DNA from: Vibrio coralliilyticus ATCC BAA-450
GTDB lineage: Bacteria; Pseudomonadota; Gammaproteobacteria; Enterobacterales; Vibrionaceae
Assembly: GCF_000176135.1 (NCBI RefSeq)
Contig: NZ_ACZN01000017.1
Coordinates: 806,001 to 870,000 of the forward strand
Length of the DNA: 64,000 nucleotides
Direction of reading: 5' to 3'
In this document: piece by piece, positions 1 through 7,054 of the stretch
How the letters are laid out: each line of letters begins with the position of its first letter
How positions within the stretch are numbered: the first letter of the stretch is position 1
The notes under the pieces: generated by a model
What the model was told of the DNA's origin: nothing
Seen by the model: the letters and a program-made list of their open reading frames with translations, nothing else
Databases searched by the model: none
Program-made: the position numbers and the translations under genes

Positions 1-364
1 AACGCTTTTCGATATCTCCTCGTTTCTGACTTCGGAGTTGTTCGATCTTCATGGATGCTAAAGCACGAACAATGTGCTGACGTGTCTTTTGAATAATCTG
101 ATACGCTGCTAAATGCGCCAGCCAAACCGCAAAAGCGTACAACCCGTAACGCCACAGCAATGCAATAACGAATACAAGCAGATATAGAATTGGAGATTCT
201 CCAGAAGCCATGGCTTCGAGAGAAAGAAACAAACATACCCAAGGCACGACTTCTACCAGACTGCACATGACGGCGCTGCCCAATGAAAAGGCGATTTGAC
301 GACGCTCACTCTGCAGCATGACTTTGAGTGCTTCGCCACGACTCATGTCCTTTGACAGTAACAT
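1..364 (-). CDS. ABC exporter (fused permease/ATPase), N-terminal fragment
   Basis: The gene runs off the left edge, so only about 121 N-terminal codons are seen. The ATG at 364 follows a GGGAG ribosome site with 5-base spacing. A short basic segment (SERRQIAF) is followed by two hydrophobic stretches (about residues 30-50 and 60-85) and then an amphipathic run ending in RSQKRGDIEKR. This is the usual start of a type I ABC exporter half-transporter: two transmembrane helices, then the cytoplasmic loop that contacts the ATPase. Siderophore or lipid exporters of this type are common in Vibrio, but no nucleotide-binding domain is in the window, so the substrate is unknown and the family call is inference. 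Confidence 0.6.
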   Translation of the reverse strand, partial: MLLSKDMSRGEALKVMLQSERRQIAFSLGSAVMCSLVEVVPWVCLFLSLEAMASGESPILYLLVFVIALLWRYGLYAFAVWLAHLAAYQIIQKTRQHIVRALASMKIEQLRSQKRGDIEKR

Positions 365-893
365 ACATACTCCCGACAAATGGAGAGTATTGTCCGGCAG
401 TTTGTCTTGAGCCACTAACGTAATAAGGCGTTAAAATAACGACTTCCGTCCTTATTGCTGTACTACTCGACAAGAAAGAAATGACGAAGCATTACTTGTC
501 TCAGAACTCTCACACTAAGGCGTATCTCTTTATTCACTGTTGGGGAAAGACCATCTGGCATCTGGAGAATTGGTAGGGTTCAAAATTCAACAGAGCAATC
601 AACCGGTATTAAGTTGGCCGTTCCGCTAGCTCAATAGGTGTGCAGTCATTGCCTATGGTTGGTACATGAAAAACAATCTATAGCTCCGCCTTCCGACAAC
701 ACAGACACCCCGATAATTCATGGACGTTACTTCACAAAAGTGTGACACCAAATTAGAGTTTTCATTCTGATAACTAAAGTTATTGAAATTTATGCAGACA
801 AACTATCTATAAGATTTGTTGCTTATCATAAAAGCTATCTTTTATTGGGCATCAACAAACATTATTAAGCAGATTTGCATAGAGACGTTCAGA
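365..893. other. Noncoding spacer between divergent ABC exporter and chemoreceptor genes
   Basis: About 530 bases carrying the leftward promoter for the ABC exporter and the rightward promoter for the chemoreceptor. A 31-codon ATG frame lies at 481-576, but it shows no convincing ribosome site or family resemblance and I do not call it a gene. I see no Fur-like palindrome, tRNA or strong hairpin. The part just before the chemoreceptor (about 740-830) is AT-rich and is the likely promoter region. Confidence 0.5.
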
Positions 894-2453
894 ATGAAGA
901 AAATAATCCTAATCGCGGTTTGTATCATGTTTGGCATTGCGGTGGCCGCCAGCATGATCTCAACCTACCTCATATCCAGCCAGAAAATCGATGAGATCAT
1001 ACTCCATAAATCACAAGTCCAAGCCGAATTCCTCGCTGGCAATGCAGGCTACATTCTTGAAAACTCACAACAACCTCTTAAAGACCTGCAAGCGTTAGTC
1101 AGCAAGCTGAAACAACGCTCTGATGTTAGCTATGCGATTGTTATCGATAGCAATGTCACCGCCGTTGCTCACAGTGACAAACAGAAGCTCAATAAAACTT
1201 ATGAAGACAGCTACACCGTAGATGGAGCAACGAGAGGCGTGCAGCAATACTCGAAATGGTATGCAGATGTACAACAAGTATGGGTGTACGACATTATGGC
1301 GCCAATCTATGTTGACGGTAAGCTATACGGCACCTTTGACATTGGTATTCCTATTACCGAAGTCAGTCAGGCAACCAATGGTATTGTGGCGTATCAGTTG
1401 ACATCTATGGTGGTGATCTTTGTGATTTGTGTGGCGCTGCTCTTCCTTCTGCTGGGCAAGTTGATGCAACCTCTTTCGGTACTGAAAAATGCTCTGCATG
1501 ATATCTCTCAAGGGAACGGTGACTTGACGGTTCGCCTCCCTATTAAAGGAAATGACGAAGTCGCTCAGATTTCTTCTGCATTCAACGTCTTTGTCAGCAA
1601 AGTCCATGAGATCATTTCTCAAGTGGTCAGCACTGGCGCGGAACTTAACAACTCGGCGATCGCTCTTCGTCAACAATCTCAACAAGCACTGACAAGAGGA
1701 CAAGAGCAAAACGAACAAACCATGCTGGTTGTGACATCAATGAACGAGATGATCGCGACGGTCAATGAAATCGCATCCAATGCCGCTGGCGCCGCAAATG
1801 CTGCGAGCACAGCAACAAATGAAGCCCAAGAGGGCCACAAAACCATCGAGAGCACGACCACTGCGATTACCAACTTAGAAACCGAGATGAACAGCACGTC
1901 GAATATCATCGTCAGCTTGGCCGAGAATACTCAGTCGATTGGTTCTATTCTCGATGTGATTAGAGGGATTTCTGAGCAAACCAACTTATTGGCTTTGAAC
2001 GCTGCTATCGAAGCAGCTCGTGCCGGTGAAGCTGGTCGAGGGTTTGCTGTTGTTGCTGATGAAGTACGTAATCTAGCAACCAAAACCGCTCAGTCGACCG
2101 ATGAGATTGATGCGATGATTAATCAACTGCAAACCGAAGCTCAAAGTGCAGTGAGCTCAATGAACAATAGTAAAACCTTGATTGTTCAGGGTACGTCACA
2201 AACTCAATTGGCACGACAATCACTGGAAGAAATCACAACCCAAGTGATGACCATTTTGGATATCAATACGCAAGTAGCAACCGCCACAGAGCAGCAATCT
2301 ACCGTGGCCAATGAGATCAACATGAACATGGACACAGTGAGCAACTCAGTGAAACATGGCCTTAGTGCCAGCGAACAGCTTGAGCAATCCAGTCAGCAAC
2401 TCGCAGAGCTTTCACAAGTGCTCGACAGCCATGTGGGTTCATTCAAAATCTAA
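894..2453 (+). CDS. Methyl-accepting chemotaxis protein
   Basis: Inner-membrane chemoreceptor of about 519 residues that would signal through CheW/CheA to the flagellar motor. The ATG at 894 is chosen because the protein then opens with a clean first membrane helix (MKKIILIAVCIM); the longer frame from 816 adds an unlikely 26 residues. Order: TM1 (about 3-25), a periplasmic sensor of roughly 140 residues with a Cache-like end (YVDGKLYGTFDIGIP), TM2 (about 168-190), HAMP, then the coiled-coil signalling domain with the conserved hairpin tip (EQTNLLALNAAIEAARAGE). A terminator follows directly, so it is a single-gene unit. The ligand cannot be read from the sequence. Confidence 0.92.
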   Translation: MKKIILIAVCIMFGIAVAASMISTYLISSQKIDEIILHKSQVQAEFLAGNAGYILENSQQPLKDLQALVSKLKQRSDVSYAIVIDSNVTAVAHSDKQKLNKTYEDSYTVDGATRGVQQYSKWYADVQQVWVYDIMAPIYVDGKLYGTFDIGIPITEVSQATNGIVAYQLTSMVVIFVICVALLFLLLGKLMQPLSVLKNALHDISQGNGDLTVRLPIKGNDEVAQISSAFNVFVSKVHEIISQVVSTGAELNNSAIALRQQSQQALTRGQEQNEQTMLVVTSMNEMIATVNEIASNAAGAANAASTATNEAQEGHKTIESTTTAITNLETEMNSTSNIIVSLAENTQSIGSILDVIRGISEQTNLLALNAAIEAARAGEAGRGFAVVADEVRNLATKTAQSTDEIDAMINQLQTEAQSAVSSMNNSKTLIVQGTSQTQLARQSLEEITTQVMTILDINTQVATATEQQSTVANEINMNMDTVSNSVKHGLSASEQLEQSSQQLAELSQVLDSHVGSFKI

Positions 2454-2484
2454 TCCGCCCTATACCGTCGACTCGATACGATCG

Positions 2485-2517
2485 AAAAAGCCAGTAACCA
2501 CAGTTACTGGCTTTTTT
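2485..2517 (+). terminator. Rho-independent terminator after the chemoreceptor gene
   Basis: Inverted repeat AAAAGCCAGTAAC / GTTACTGGCTTTTT with a tiny loop followed by a T-run. The A-run on its left side means it can also stop leftward transcription from the DUF1826 gene, which ends at 2539. Confidence 0.9.
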
Positions 2518-2538
2518 ATTTGCATGCCATCAAGCGGC

Positions 2539-3219
2539 TTAGCCGAAGTCCAACGTCATCAGTAACCTTGGTTGATCAGACACATTCGAAGGCGAGCGAT
2601 GTACTAAGCCTGTCTCTTCATTGCCTTCCCATCGTCCACCCTTTAGCAGCGCGACATCGCCGCAAACAAGCTGCTGAATATCCGACTCCTGACGATATAA
2701 ACCAGAGACTGAATCCGGCTGTCCGTTGGCGCCACGTCCTAGTTTTGTGCGATCGAGTACGTGGTTGGGTAACCATTGAGTCGCAACACCATGGTATGTG
2801 GTCACTAAACGACAAGGCACTTGGTCAACATGAAAACGTGGGCACATAGCGCCGCTTAGTGTCGCTAAGCGCAGGCCTGCCTGCTCTATGTCGAACAGAT
2901 AGCAAAACATATCAACCAGCTCAGCCATGTTTTCTAATAGCTTTTTAGGCGCGGTGCCATCTGTCGCGTAATCTAGCGCTTCATAAGCCGATTCTGGCGA
3001 TAGAGTCAGAGATTTGCTGAGATTCGGATTTGCAGCAACAAATTGGCTTACATCATCAACAAATGCCTGATCAAAGTGACGTCGCCAAATCGCAATGTTG
3101 ACCTCGTCCTGATAGATGTCTCCCAACACAGTCGGTTGCTCCCCTAAACTGAAACTGGGCACCTCAATTGACGTATCTTGGGTACTGATGACCATCGGTT
3201 CAGCGACAACTGCATTCAT
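2539..3219 (-). CDS. DUF1826 family protein, Zur-box controlled, possible oxygenase fold
   Basis: 226 residues resembling the DUF1826 family, which comparative genomics has linked to zinc regulation and COG0523 metallochaperones. The start is certain: a perfect AGGAGG lies 7 bases before the ATG at 3219. A Zur-type palindrome lies about 85 bases upstream. The C-terminal half has a pattern like Fe(II)/2-oxoglutarate dioxygenases: FHVD (His130, Asp132), then VHRSP (His207) and an Arg (Arg218) before LLMTLDF. That catalytic reading is my inference. No COG0523 gene is in this window. A leftward exit is provided by the shared terminator at 2485-2517. Confidence 0.8.
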   Translation of the reverse strand: MNAVVAEPMVISTQDTSIEVPSFSLGEQPTVLGDIYQDEVNIAIWRRHFDQAFVDDVSQFVAANPNLSKSLTLSPESAYEALDYATDGTAPKKLLENMAELVDMFCYLFDIEQAGLRLATLSGAMCPRFHVDQVPCRLVTTYHGVATQWLPNHVLDRTKLGRGANGQPDSVSGLYRQESDIQQLVCGDVALLKGGRWEGNEETGLVHRSPSNVSDQPRLLMTLDFG

Positions 3220-3303
3220 TGCATGACCTCCTATGCGGCAAACGTATCGTATTCCTTTTACAACCTTGCCTGTTATCGATTGATAGCAGCAAGGATAACC
3301 ATT

Positions 3304-3326
3304 GAAATGTTATAACATAACAAATA
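3304..3326 (-). promoter_or_regulatory. Zur (zinc uptake regulator) binding site
   Basis: The sequence GAAATGTTATAACATAAC, continuing AAATA, closely follows the gamma-proteobacterial Zur box (GAAATGTTATA, one base, then TATAACATTTC). The left half is a perfect match and the right half keeps ATAACA. It sits about 85 bases upstream of the DUF1826 start, a normal operator position, so zinc-replete cells should repress that gene. The QueD-like gene at 3603-4454 ends before this site and would not be controlled by it. Confidence 0.75.
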
Positions 3327-3491
3327 GAAAAACAAAAACAGCTTGCGGCCCAAGATTTACCGAGATGAATGTATAAGCTTTAAACAAAGGTGGCAGGCGC
3401 CGAGTGCAACTCATTGAGTTTGAAAGGCATTAGCATGAAAACCAATCGCTGGTCTTCAAGAAGAGAGATAGGTAAGCCCGCCAGATAAGAT

Positions 3492-3521
3492 GCTCAACCT
3501 TCTCTCCAGAGAACGTTGAGC
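3492..3521 (-). terminator. Stem-loop downstream of the QueD-like gene, weak terminator
   Basis: Near-perfect hairpin: GCTCAAC..TTCTCT pairs with AGAGAA..GTTGAGC around a 2-base loop. It lies about 80 bases past the stop of the QueD-like gene on the minus strand. There is no proper T-run, so it may be a weak or Rho-assisted terminator or an RNA-stabilising structure. Confidence 0.45.
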
Positions 3522-3602
3522 GAGTAAGCGCTGTAATAAATGAAACGCGAAGCGGGCTATAAGCGACTTAATTCGACTAGCGGAACGCCATGGCACCCTT
3601 GC

Positions 3603-4454
3603 CTACGCCTCATAAGCGATGATCTGCAAGGATTGATTAGACTCTAGGCTTGGCTTTACTTGATCAGCGATGTAGCCAGCTAACAGTTCTACTGTAGTAT
3701 CAGTTGGCAGAATTTCGGTTTCACTCTTCGCAATAGCTAACTCAAATTCGCCCTGTGGCGCAGTATAGCGGAACCCATAATGGCTCTCGTCTGAGATAAG
3801 TTGGGCATTTGAGCTCAAATTTAGCCTCGTTACAGATACCTGATCTTCAACAGAACCTAAATAGATATCTTCCCAACGTTTTGCGAACGCCGCTTCTTTC
3901 TCACTATCACGCTGACCATCCACCAATATTTCAACCGGAGAGCGGTGACCATGCGCAATGCGCTGGCAGTTACCATCGTGCTTTTTAAGGCCATGAGTGT
4001 AGTGATAAAACGCGCCGGTAATATTTTCGTGGCGAAGTGTGATTTCTAGTCCCGTCACGTTGCTTGGCAGGTTATCACGGAGGATGTGATAAACGTGCTC
4101 AGTCAGACTTTCGATAGTGATCTCTTCTGCATCAATTAAGCAGTACGCTTCATTCGGGCATTGAAGGTGGATGCTTTTGTTGTCACGCATGACATCCAGT
4201 GTGGCATAACCGGGCTTGCTTGTGTTGTGAACGACAGCAGCGCTTTTCATCGGCACCAGCAGACGGTGATCAACATGCAGATCGACGAGGTGTTTAATCT
4301 GCTTCTTTACCTTGCCAAAGTCTAACACCATGCTCATTTCATTGAGCTCACCCGACAAGGTCGCATCTAAAATCCAACTATCTCCCACGATGCCTCTGTG
4401 TTCACAAATGAATGAAGAATCGATAACGGTAAGATCTCTTACAAATAGGTTCAA
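3603..4454 (-). CDS. Tandem 6-carboxytetrahydropterin synthase-like protein (QueD family)
   Basis: 283 residues, about twice the length of QueD, made of two pterin-synthase-like halves. The first half has the VLDFG motif (43-47) and Asp62-His63 (VDHRLL) but a degenerate His-Gly-His (EHRGIVG). The second half carries the zinc/catalytic side: His154, Cys163, His168-Gly-His170 (HGH), then an acidic TVELLAGYIADQVK tail. So the conserved residues of one active site are split over the two halves. QueD makes 6-carboxytetrahydropterin for queuosine; the substrate here is not proven. It starts at TTG 4454, with AAGGAG 6 bases upstream and no better ATG. No terminator-quality signal separates it from its own upstream region. 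Confidence 0.75.
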   Translation of the reverse strand: MNLFVRDLTVIDSSFICEHRGIVGDSWILDATLSGELNEMSMVLDFGKVKKQIKHLVDLHVDHRLLVPMKSAAVVHNTSKPGYATLDVMRDNKSIHLQCPNEAYCLIDAEEITIESLTEHVYHILRDNLPSNVTGLEITLRHENITGAFYHYTHGLKKHDGNCQRIAHGHRSPVEILVDGQRDSEKEAAFAKRWEDIYLGSVEDQVSVTRLNLSSNAQLISDESHYGFRYTAPQGEFELAIAKSETEILPTDTTVELLAGYIADQVKPSLESNQSLQIIAYEA

Positions 4455-4848
4455 GTTGAACTCCTTACTACTTTAATGAGATACGGGAGGCTGATTAACA
4501 TTTCAGCAGGCACTTCGTCTCATTATTTGTGGTTGAATGAATTGGAGTGGCAGGATGTTACAACGGCTTTGCGAAGTCCACCTTTTTTGAATCTCTTTCA
4601 CAAGAAAAGTGCAATCTCTATGCAATAGTCGCTAAAAGTCATGTAATTCTCTAGGCAGCCACACCTTAAGCGGGGTTAGACTCTACATTTTAGGCTATCA
4701 GAGGAAAACCCGCTTTATTCCTTCGCTGCACCTATTTCAGCCTCTAATGCTGTTCATGCCAGTCAAAAACAAACAAGCCTGAACGCTTATCCGCTCAGGC
4801 TTGTTTGGTGTATCTATGTTCTTCGGCTTGAATCTACCGATGCGATAT
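4455..4848. other. Noncoding spacer, 394 bases
   Basis: Holds the leftward promoter of the QueD-like gene on its left and the terminator of the VC0807-like gene on its right (4765-4808). A long-loop inverted repeat (AAGCGGG at about 4669, CCCGCTT at about 4709) is visible. I find no coding frame, Zur-like palindrome or recognised preQ1 riboswitch. Confidence 0.5.
4765..4808 (-). terminator. Terminator of the VC0807-like gene
   Basis: Reading leftward, AAACAAGCCTGA pairs with TCAGGCTTGTTT, and is followed by a T-rich tail (TTTGTTTTTG). It lies about 40 bases past the stop codon of the gene at 4849-5547. Confidence 0.88.
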
Positions 4849-5547
4849 CTACTTGTTGGTATGGAATATCTGCTCGGTTTCAAGAGAAGTCATTGCTCGG
4901 ATTTGACGCCATAGGTAATAGAAAATACCGAACATCATCAACATGCTTGGAATCGCAATGGCTGGGTAGCTGTACAAAGTGAGCTTGCCCAGCTGTTCGT
5001 TAAATTCAGGCGTGCCAGCAGGGCTGGTGACAATCCAAGTTGCGAGGAAATAGTTCATCGCAGAAGAAAACGCAAAGGTACTGGCGAATAGATAGTTTGA
5101 TGACATCAGGCATCGCTCAAATTCTTGAGATTTACCGTTTTCTTCAAGGCGTTTGGTGATCAAAGAAAGGTTTAACACCGTGTCGTTCAAGAGCATCTTC
5201 TGCATTAGCGGGTAACGAGTGAAAGTAGAACCCAATACCGCTAAGCCGATCAGGCCAGGGATCAATGCTTCTTTTAGAGCTAACCAACGCGTGTCAAGCT
5301 CCAACAGACCGATGCCGCCCGTCAGTAACACACTGACAAAACCAAGCGCGGAAATGAAGTTGAACTTCTTATTACGGATAAGATCCATACCGCCGTAACC
5401 AATAGGGAAAAGCAAAGCGACCACAAGCGCCATTGCCGTGCCTAGGTGCTCTTCACCACTAAACTTCATCAATATGAATGAAGGGATGAATACGTTAAAA
5501 AGGATCTCAAATAATGGATTCGACTTTTTCGCCGTCGTGTTGCTCAT
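4849..5547 (-). CDS. VC0807-like multi-pass inner-membrane protein
   Basis: 232 residues with about five or six hydrophobic segments, matching the VC0807 family of conserved membrane proteins, which is distantly related to septation protein A-like proteins. The start at 5547 has AGGAAA at correct spacing. A central charged region (KRLEENGKSQEFERCLMSS) separates the N- and C-terminal helix groups, and the tail is short and cytoplasmic-looking. It is a single-gene unit closed by a good terminator. No function is established for the family, and nothing in the neighbours suggests one. Confidence 0.75.
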   Translation of the reverse strand: MSNTTAKKSNPLFEILFNVFIPSFILMKFSGEEHLGTAMALVVALLFPIGYGGMDLIRNKKFNFISALGFVSVLLTGGIGLLELDTRWLALKEALIPGLIGLAVLGSTFTRYPLMQKMLLNDTVLNLSLITKRLEENGKSQEFERCLMSSNYLFASTFAFSSAMNYFLATWIVTSPAGTPEFNEQLGKLTLYSYPAIAIPSMLMMFGIFYYLWRQIRAMTSLETEQIFHTNK

Positions 5548-5726
5548 AATTTCCTACTAACTCTATTATGTCGGCTGCTATTTACTTTGGGGGAAGTGTT
5601 CATTGCTTAGCGCGAGATGTAAAGCGCTAAAATGTCGAGTTGTGTAACGACTTATTAAATACATAAGCAACCAATACATTGACTCAAATGATACGTAACC
5701 CCACTCACGTCAACTCTATCACAACG

Positions 5727-6509
5727 CTAAGCACAGGACTTCTCTTCATTTCGCAGCGTCAGCACTTCATAACCCGTACTGGTTACCAGAACTGTATGTT
5801 CAGATTGGGCAGACAACTTTTTATCACGGGTCACCACCGTCCAGCCATCTTTCTTTGTTTTTACTCTCGCTGTTCCCTGATTGATCATAGGTTCAATGGT
5901 GAAAACCATGCCCTCTTTTAGAGTCAGCCCGTGATTGGGGATTCCGTAGTGAAGTACTTGAGGCTCTTCATGCATTTCGCGACCAATGCCATGCCCACAA
6001 TATTCCCTAACAATGCTGTAGCCATGAGATTCAGCATAACTTTGAATCGCATGACCGATATCCCCCAGAGTGGCTCCGGGCTTCACTTGTTTGATTCCCT
6101 GCCACATGGCGGTGCAAGTCACTTCAACAAGCTTTCTCGCTAACGGAGTGGCATCAGGCATCACGTACATCTTGCTTGAATCTGCAATAAAGCCGTTCTT
6201 TTCCAGTGTGATGTCCAGATTGATAATGTCTTTAGGTTTCAAAAACTGGGAAGCTTTCGGGACTCCATGACAAACCACTTCATTGATCGAAGAGTTCAAC
6301 ACGTATTGATAGTCATACTGCCCTTTGCTGGCAGGGCGGGCTTTCAACTCATTAACAATAAAGTCTTCCACCTTATTGTTAATGTCCATCGTCGATACGC
6401 CGGGTTGCACGTAGCTATCGAGCATATGGAACACCTCAGCAAGCAGGCGACCAGATTCACGCATTAACTCTGCTTCTGCCGCCGTTTTGATAATGACGCT
6501 GTTATTCAA
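5727..6509 (-). CDS. map: Type I methionine aminopeptidase, second copy (Map-like)
   Basis: Cytosolic metallopeptidase that removes initiator methionine. The five metal ligands of the family are recognisable: Asp in NLDIT, Asp in IADSSK, His in CGHGIG, Glu in FTIEPM and Glu in AQSEHT, so it should be active. I place the start at TTG 6509, because GGAAGGGG lies just upstream and the codon overlaps the stop of the ParD-like gene by 8 bases, suggesting translational coupling; an ATG at 6536 has no ribosome site. It is probably an accessory Map, because the housekeeping copy normally sits next to rpsB. Pairing with a ParD-like gene is a recurrent arrangement of unknown meaning. Confidence 0.9.
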   Translation of the reverse strand: MNNSVIIKTAAEAELMRESGRLLAEVFHMLDSYVQPGVSTMDINNKVEDFIVNELKARPASKGQYDYQYVLNSSINEVVCHGVPKASQFLKPKDIINLDITLEKNGFIADSSKMYVMPDATPLARKLVEVTCTAMWQGIKQVKPGATLGDIGHAIQSYAESHGYSIVREYCGHGIGREMHEEPQVLHYGIPNHGLTLKEGMVFTIEPMINQGTARVKTKKDGWTVVTRDKKLSAQSEHTVLVTSTGYEVLTLRNEEKSCA

Positions 6510-6726
6510 CCGTTTCCCCTTCCGCTGATGCCACATTGGCTGCTGAGACTTCTGCCGACTTCATCAGGTCAGAAATAATTTGATTAAACGACAGCTGAGG
6601 ATGTAGCTCTGCCAACATACCCATTTTGATCCAAAACTCTGCCTGAGAGTTAATCGAACGAGACATCACGGAGCTGGCTTTTCTGATCTCTTCATGCAGC
6701 TCATCTGAAATTTTGACAATACCCAA
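6502..6726 (-). CDS. ParD-like ribbon-helix-helix-type protein paired with Map
   Basis: 74 residues with a short MGIVKISDELHEEIRKAS opening typical of ribbon-helix-helix antitoxins of the ParD-like family (PF11903). It starts at TTG 6726; no ATG or GTG is available upstream in frame. It is the first gene of a two-gene unit, overlapping the aminopeptidase start. There is no ParE-type toxin next to it, so it is better viewed as a regulator of, or partner to, the Map copy than as half of a classic toxin-antitoxin pair. AT-rich repeats just upstream suggest self-regulation. Confidence 0.75.
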   Translation of the reverse strand: MGIVKISDELHEEIRKASSVMSRSINSQAEFWIKMGMLAELHPQLSFNQIISDLMKSAEVSAANVASAEGETVE

Positions 6727-7054
6727 TATTATACGCCTTATATACGAAGTGTATATTTATTGTATATATAGCGCTTAATCCGTCAAGCCAATTTCTGATC
6801 AGGTGAACAGAGGATTTGGAGCCTTGAATAGCAAACCAAAATACTCCTACTTGGGATTAATGGTCTAACCAGATATTGATAGCGAATCACTCACTCCTTA
6901 CTGGGTTTGATAATGCGCTATTGTTCATATTGTGTAGGAGTATTCGCACATAATGACTGGTTGACAAATGAGCAACAGCTGTGGTGCTCTAGGCAAGCAG
7001 ACGCATCTAAAAAATACCGATTAAAGTAAAGTTCTAGACGGGGTATTGAAGAAT
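6727..7054. other. Divergent spacer between ParD-like and PARP genes
   Basis: 328 bases. The left end holds the repeated half-sites of the ParD-like gene. The rest is unremarkable AT-rich DNA with no coding frame, and presumably contains the rightward promoter of the PARP gene. No att site, tRNA or repeat was seen that would mark an island boundary. Confidence 0.45.
6740..6770 (-). promoter_or_regulatory. AT-rich repeated half-sites before the ParD-like gene
   Basis: The stretch contains ATATAC facing GTATAT 5 bases away and a further GTATATA exactly 11 bases (one helix turn) after the second copy. Repeats spaced one turn apart immediately upstream of a ribbon-helix-helix gene are what an autoregulatory operator would look like. 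The assignment is by position and spacing only. Confidence 0.45.

Noticed and set aside
481..576. 31-codon ATG frame in the first spacer
   Set aside because: No clear ribosome site, no family likeness and an odd residue mix; expected by chance.
6502..6726. Classic ParDE toxin-antitoxin system
   Set aside because: The partner is an intact methionine aminopeptidase with all five metal ligands, not a ParE-type toxin.
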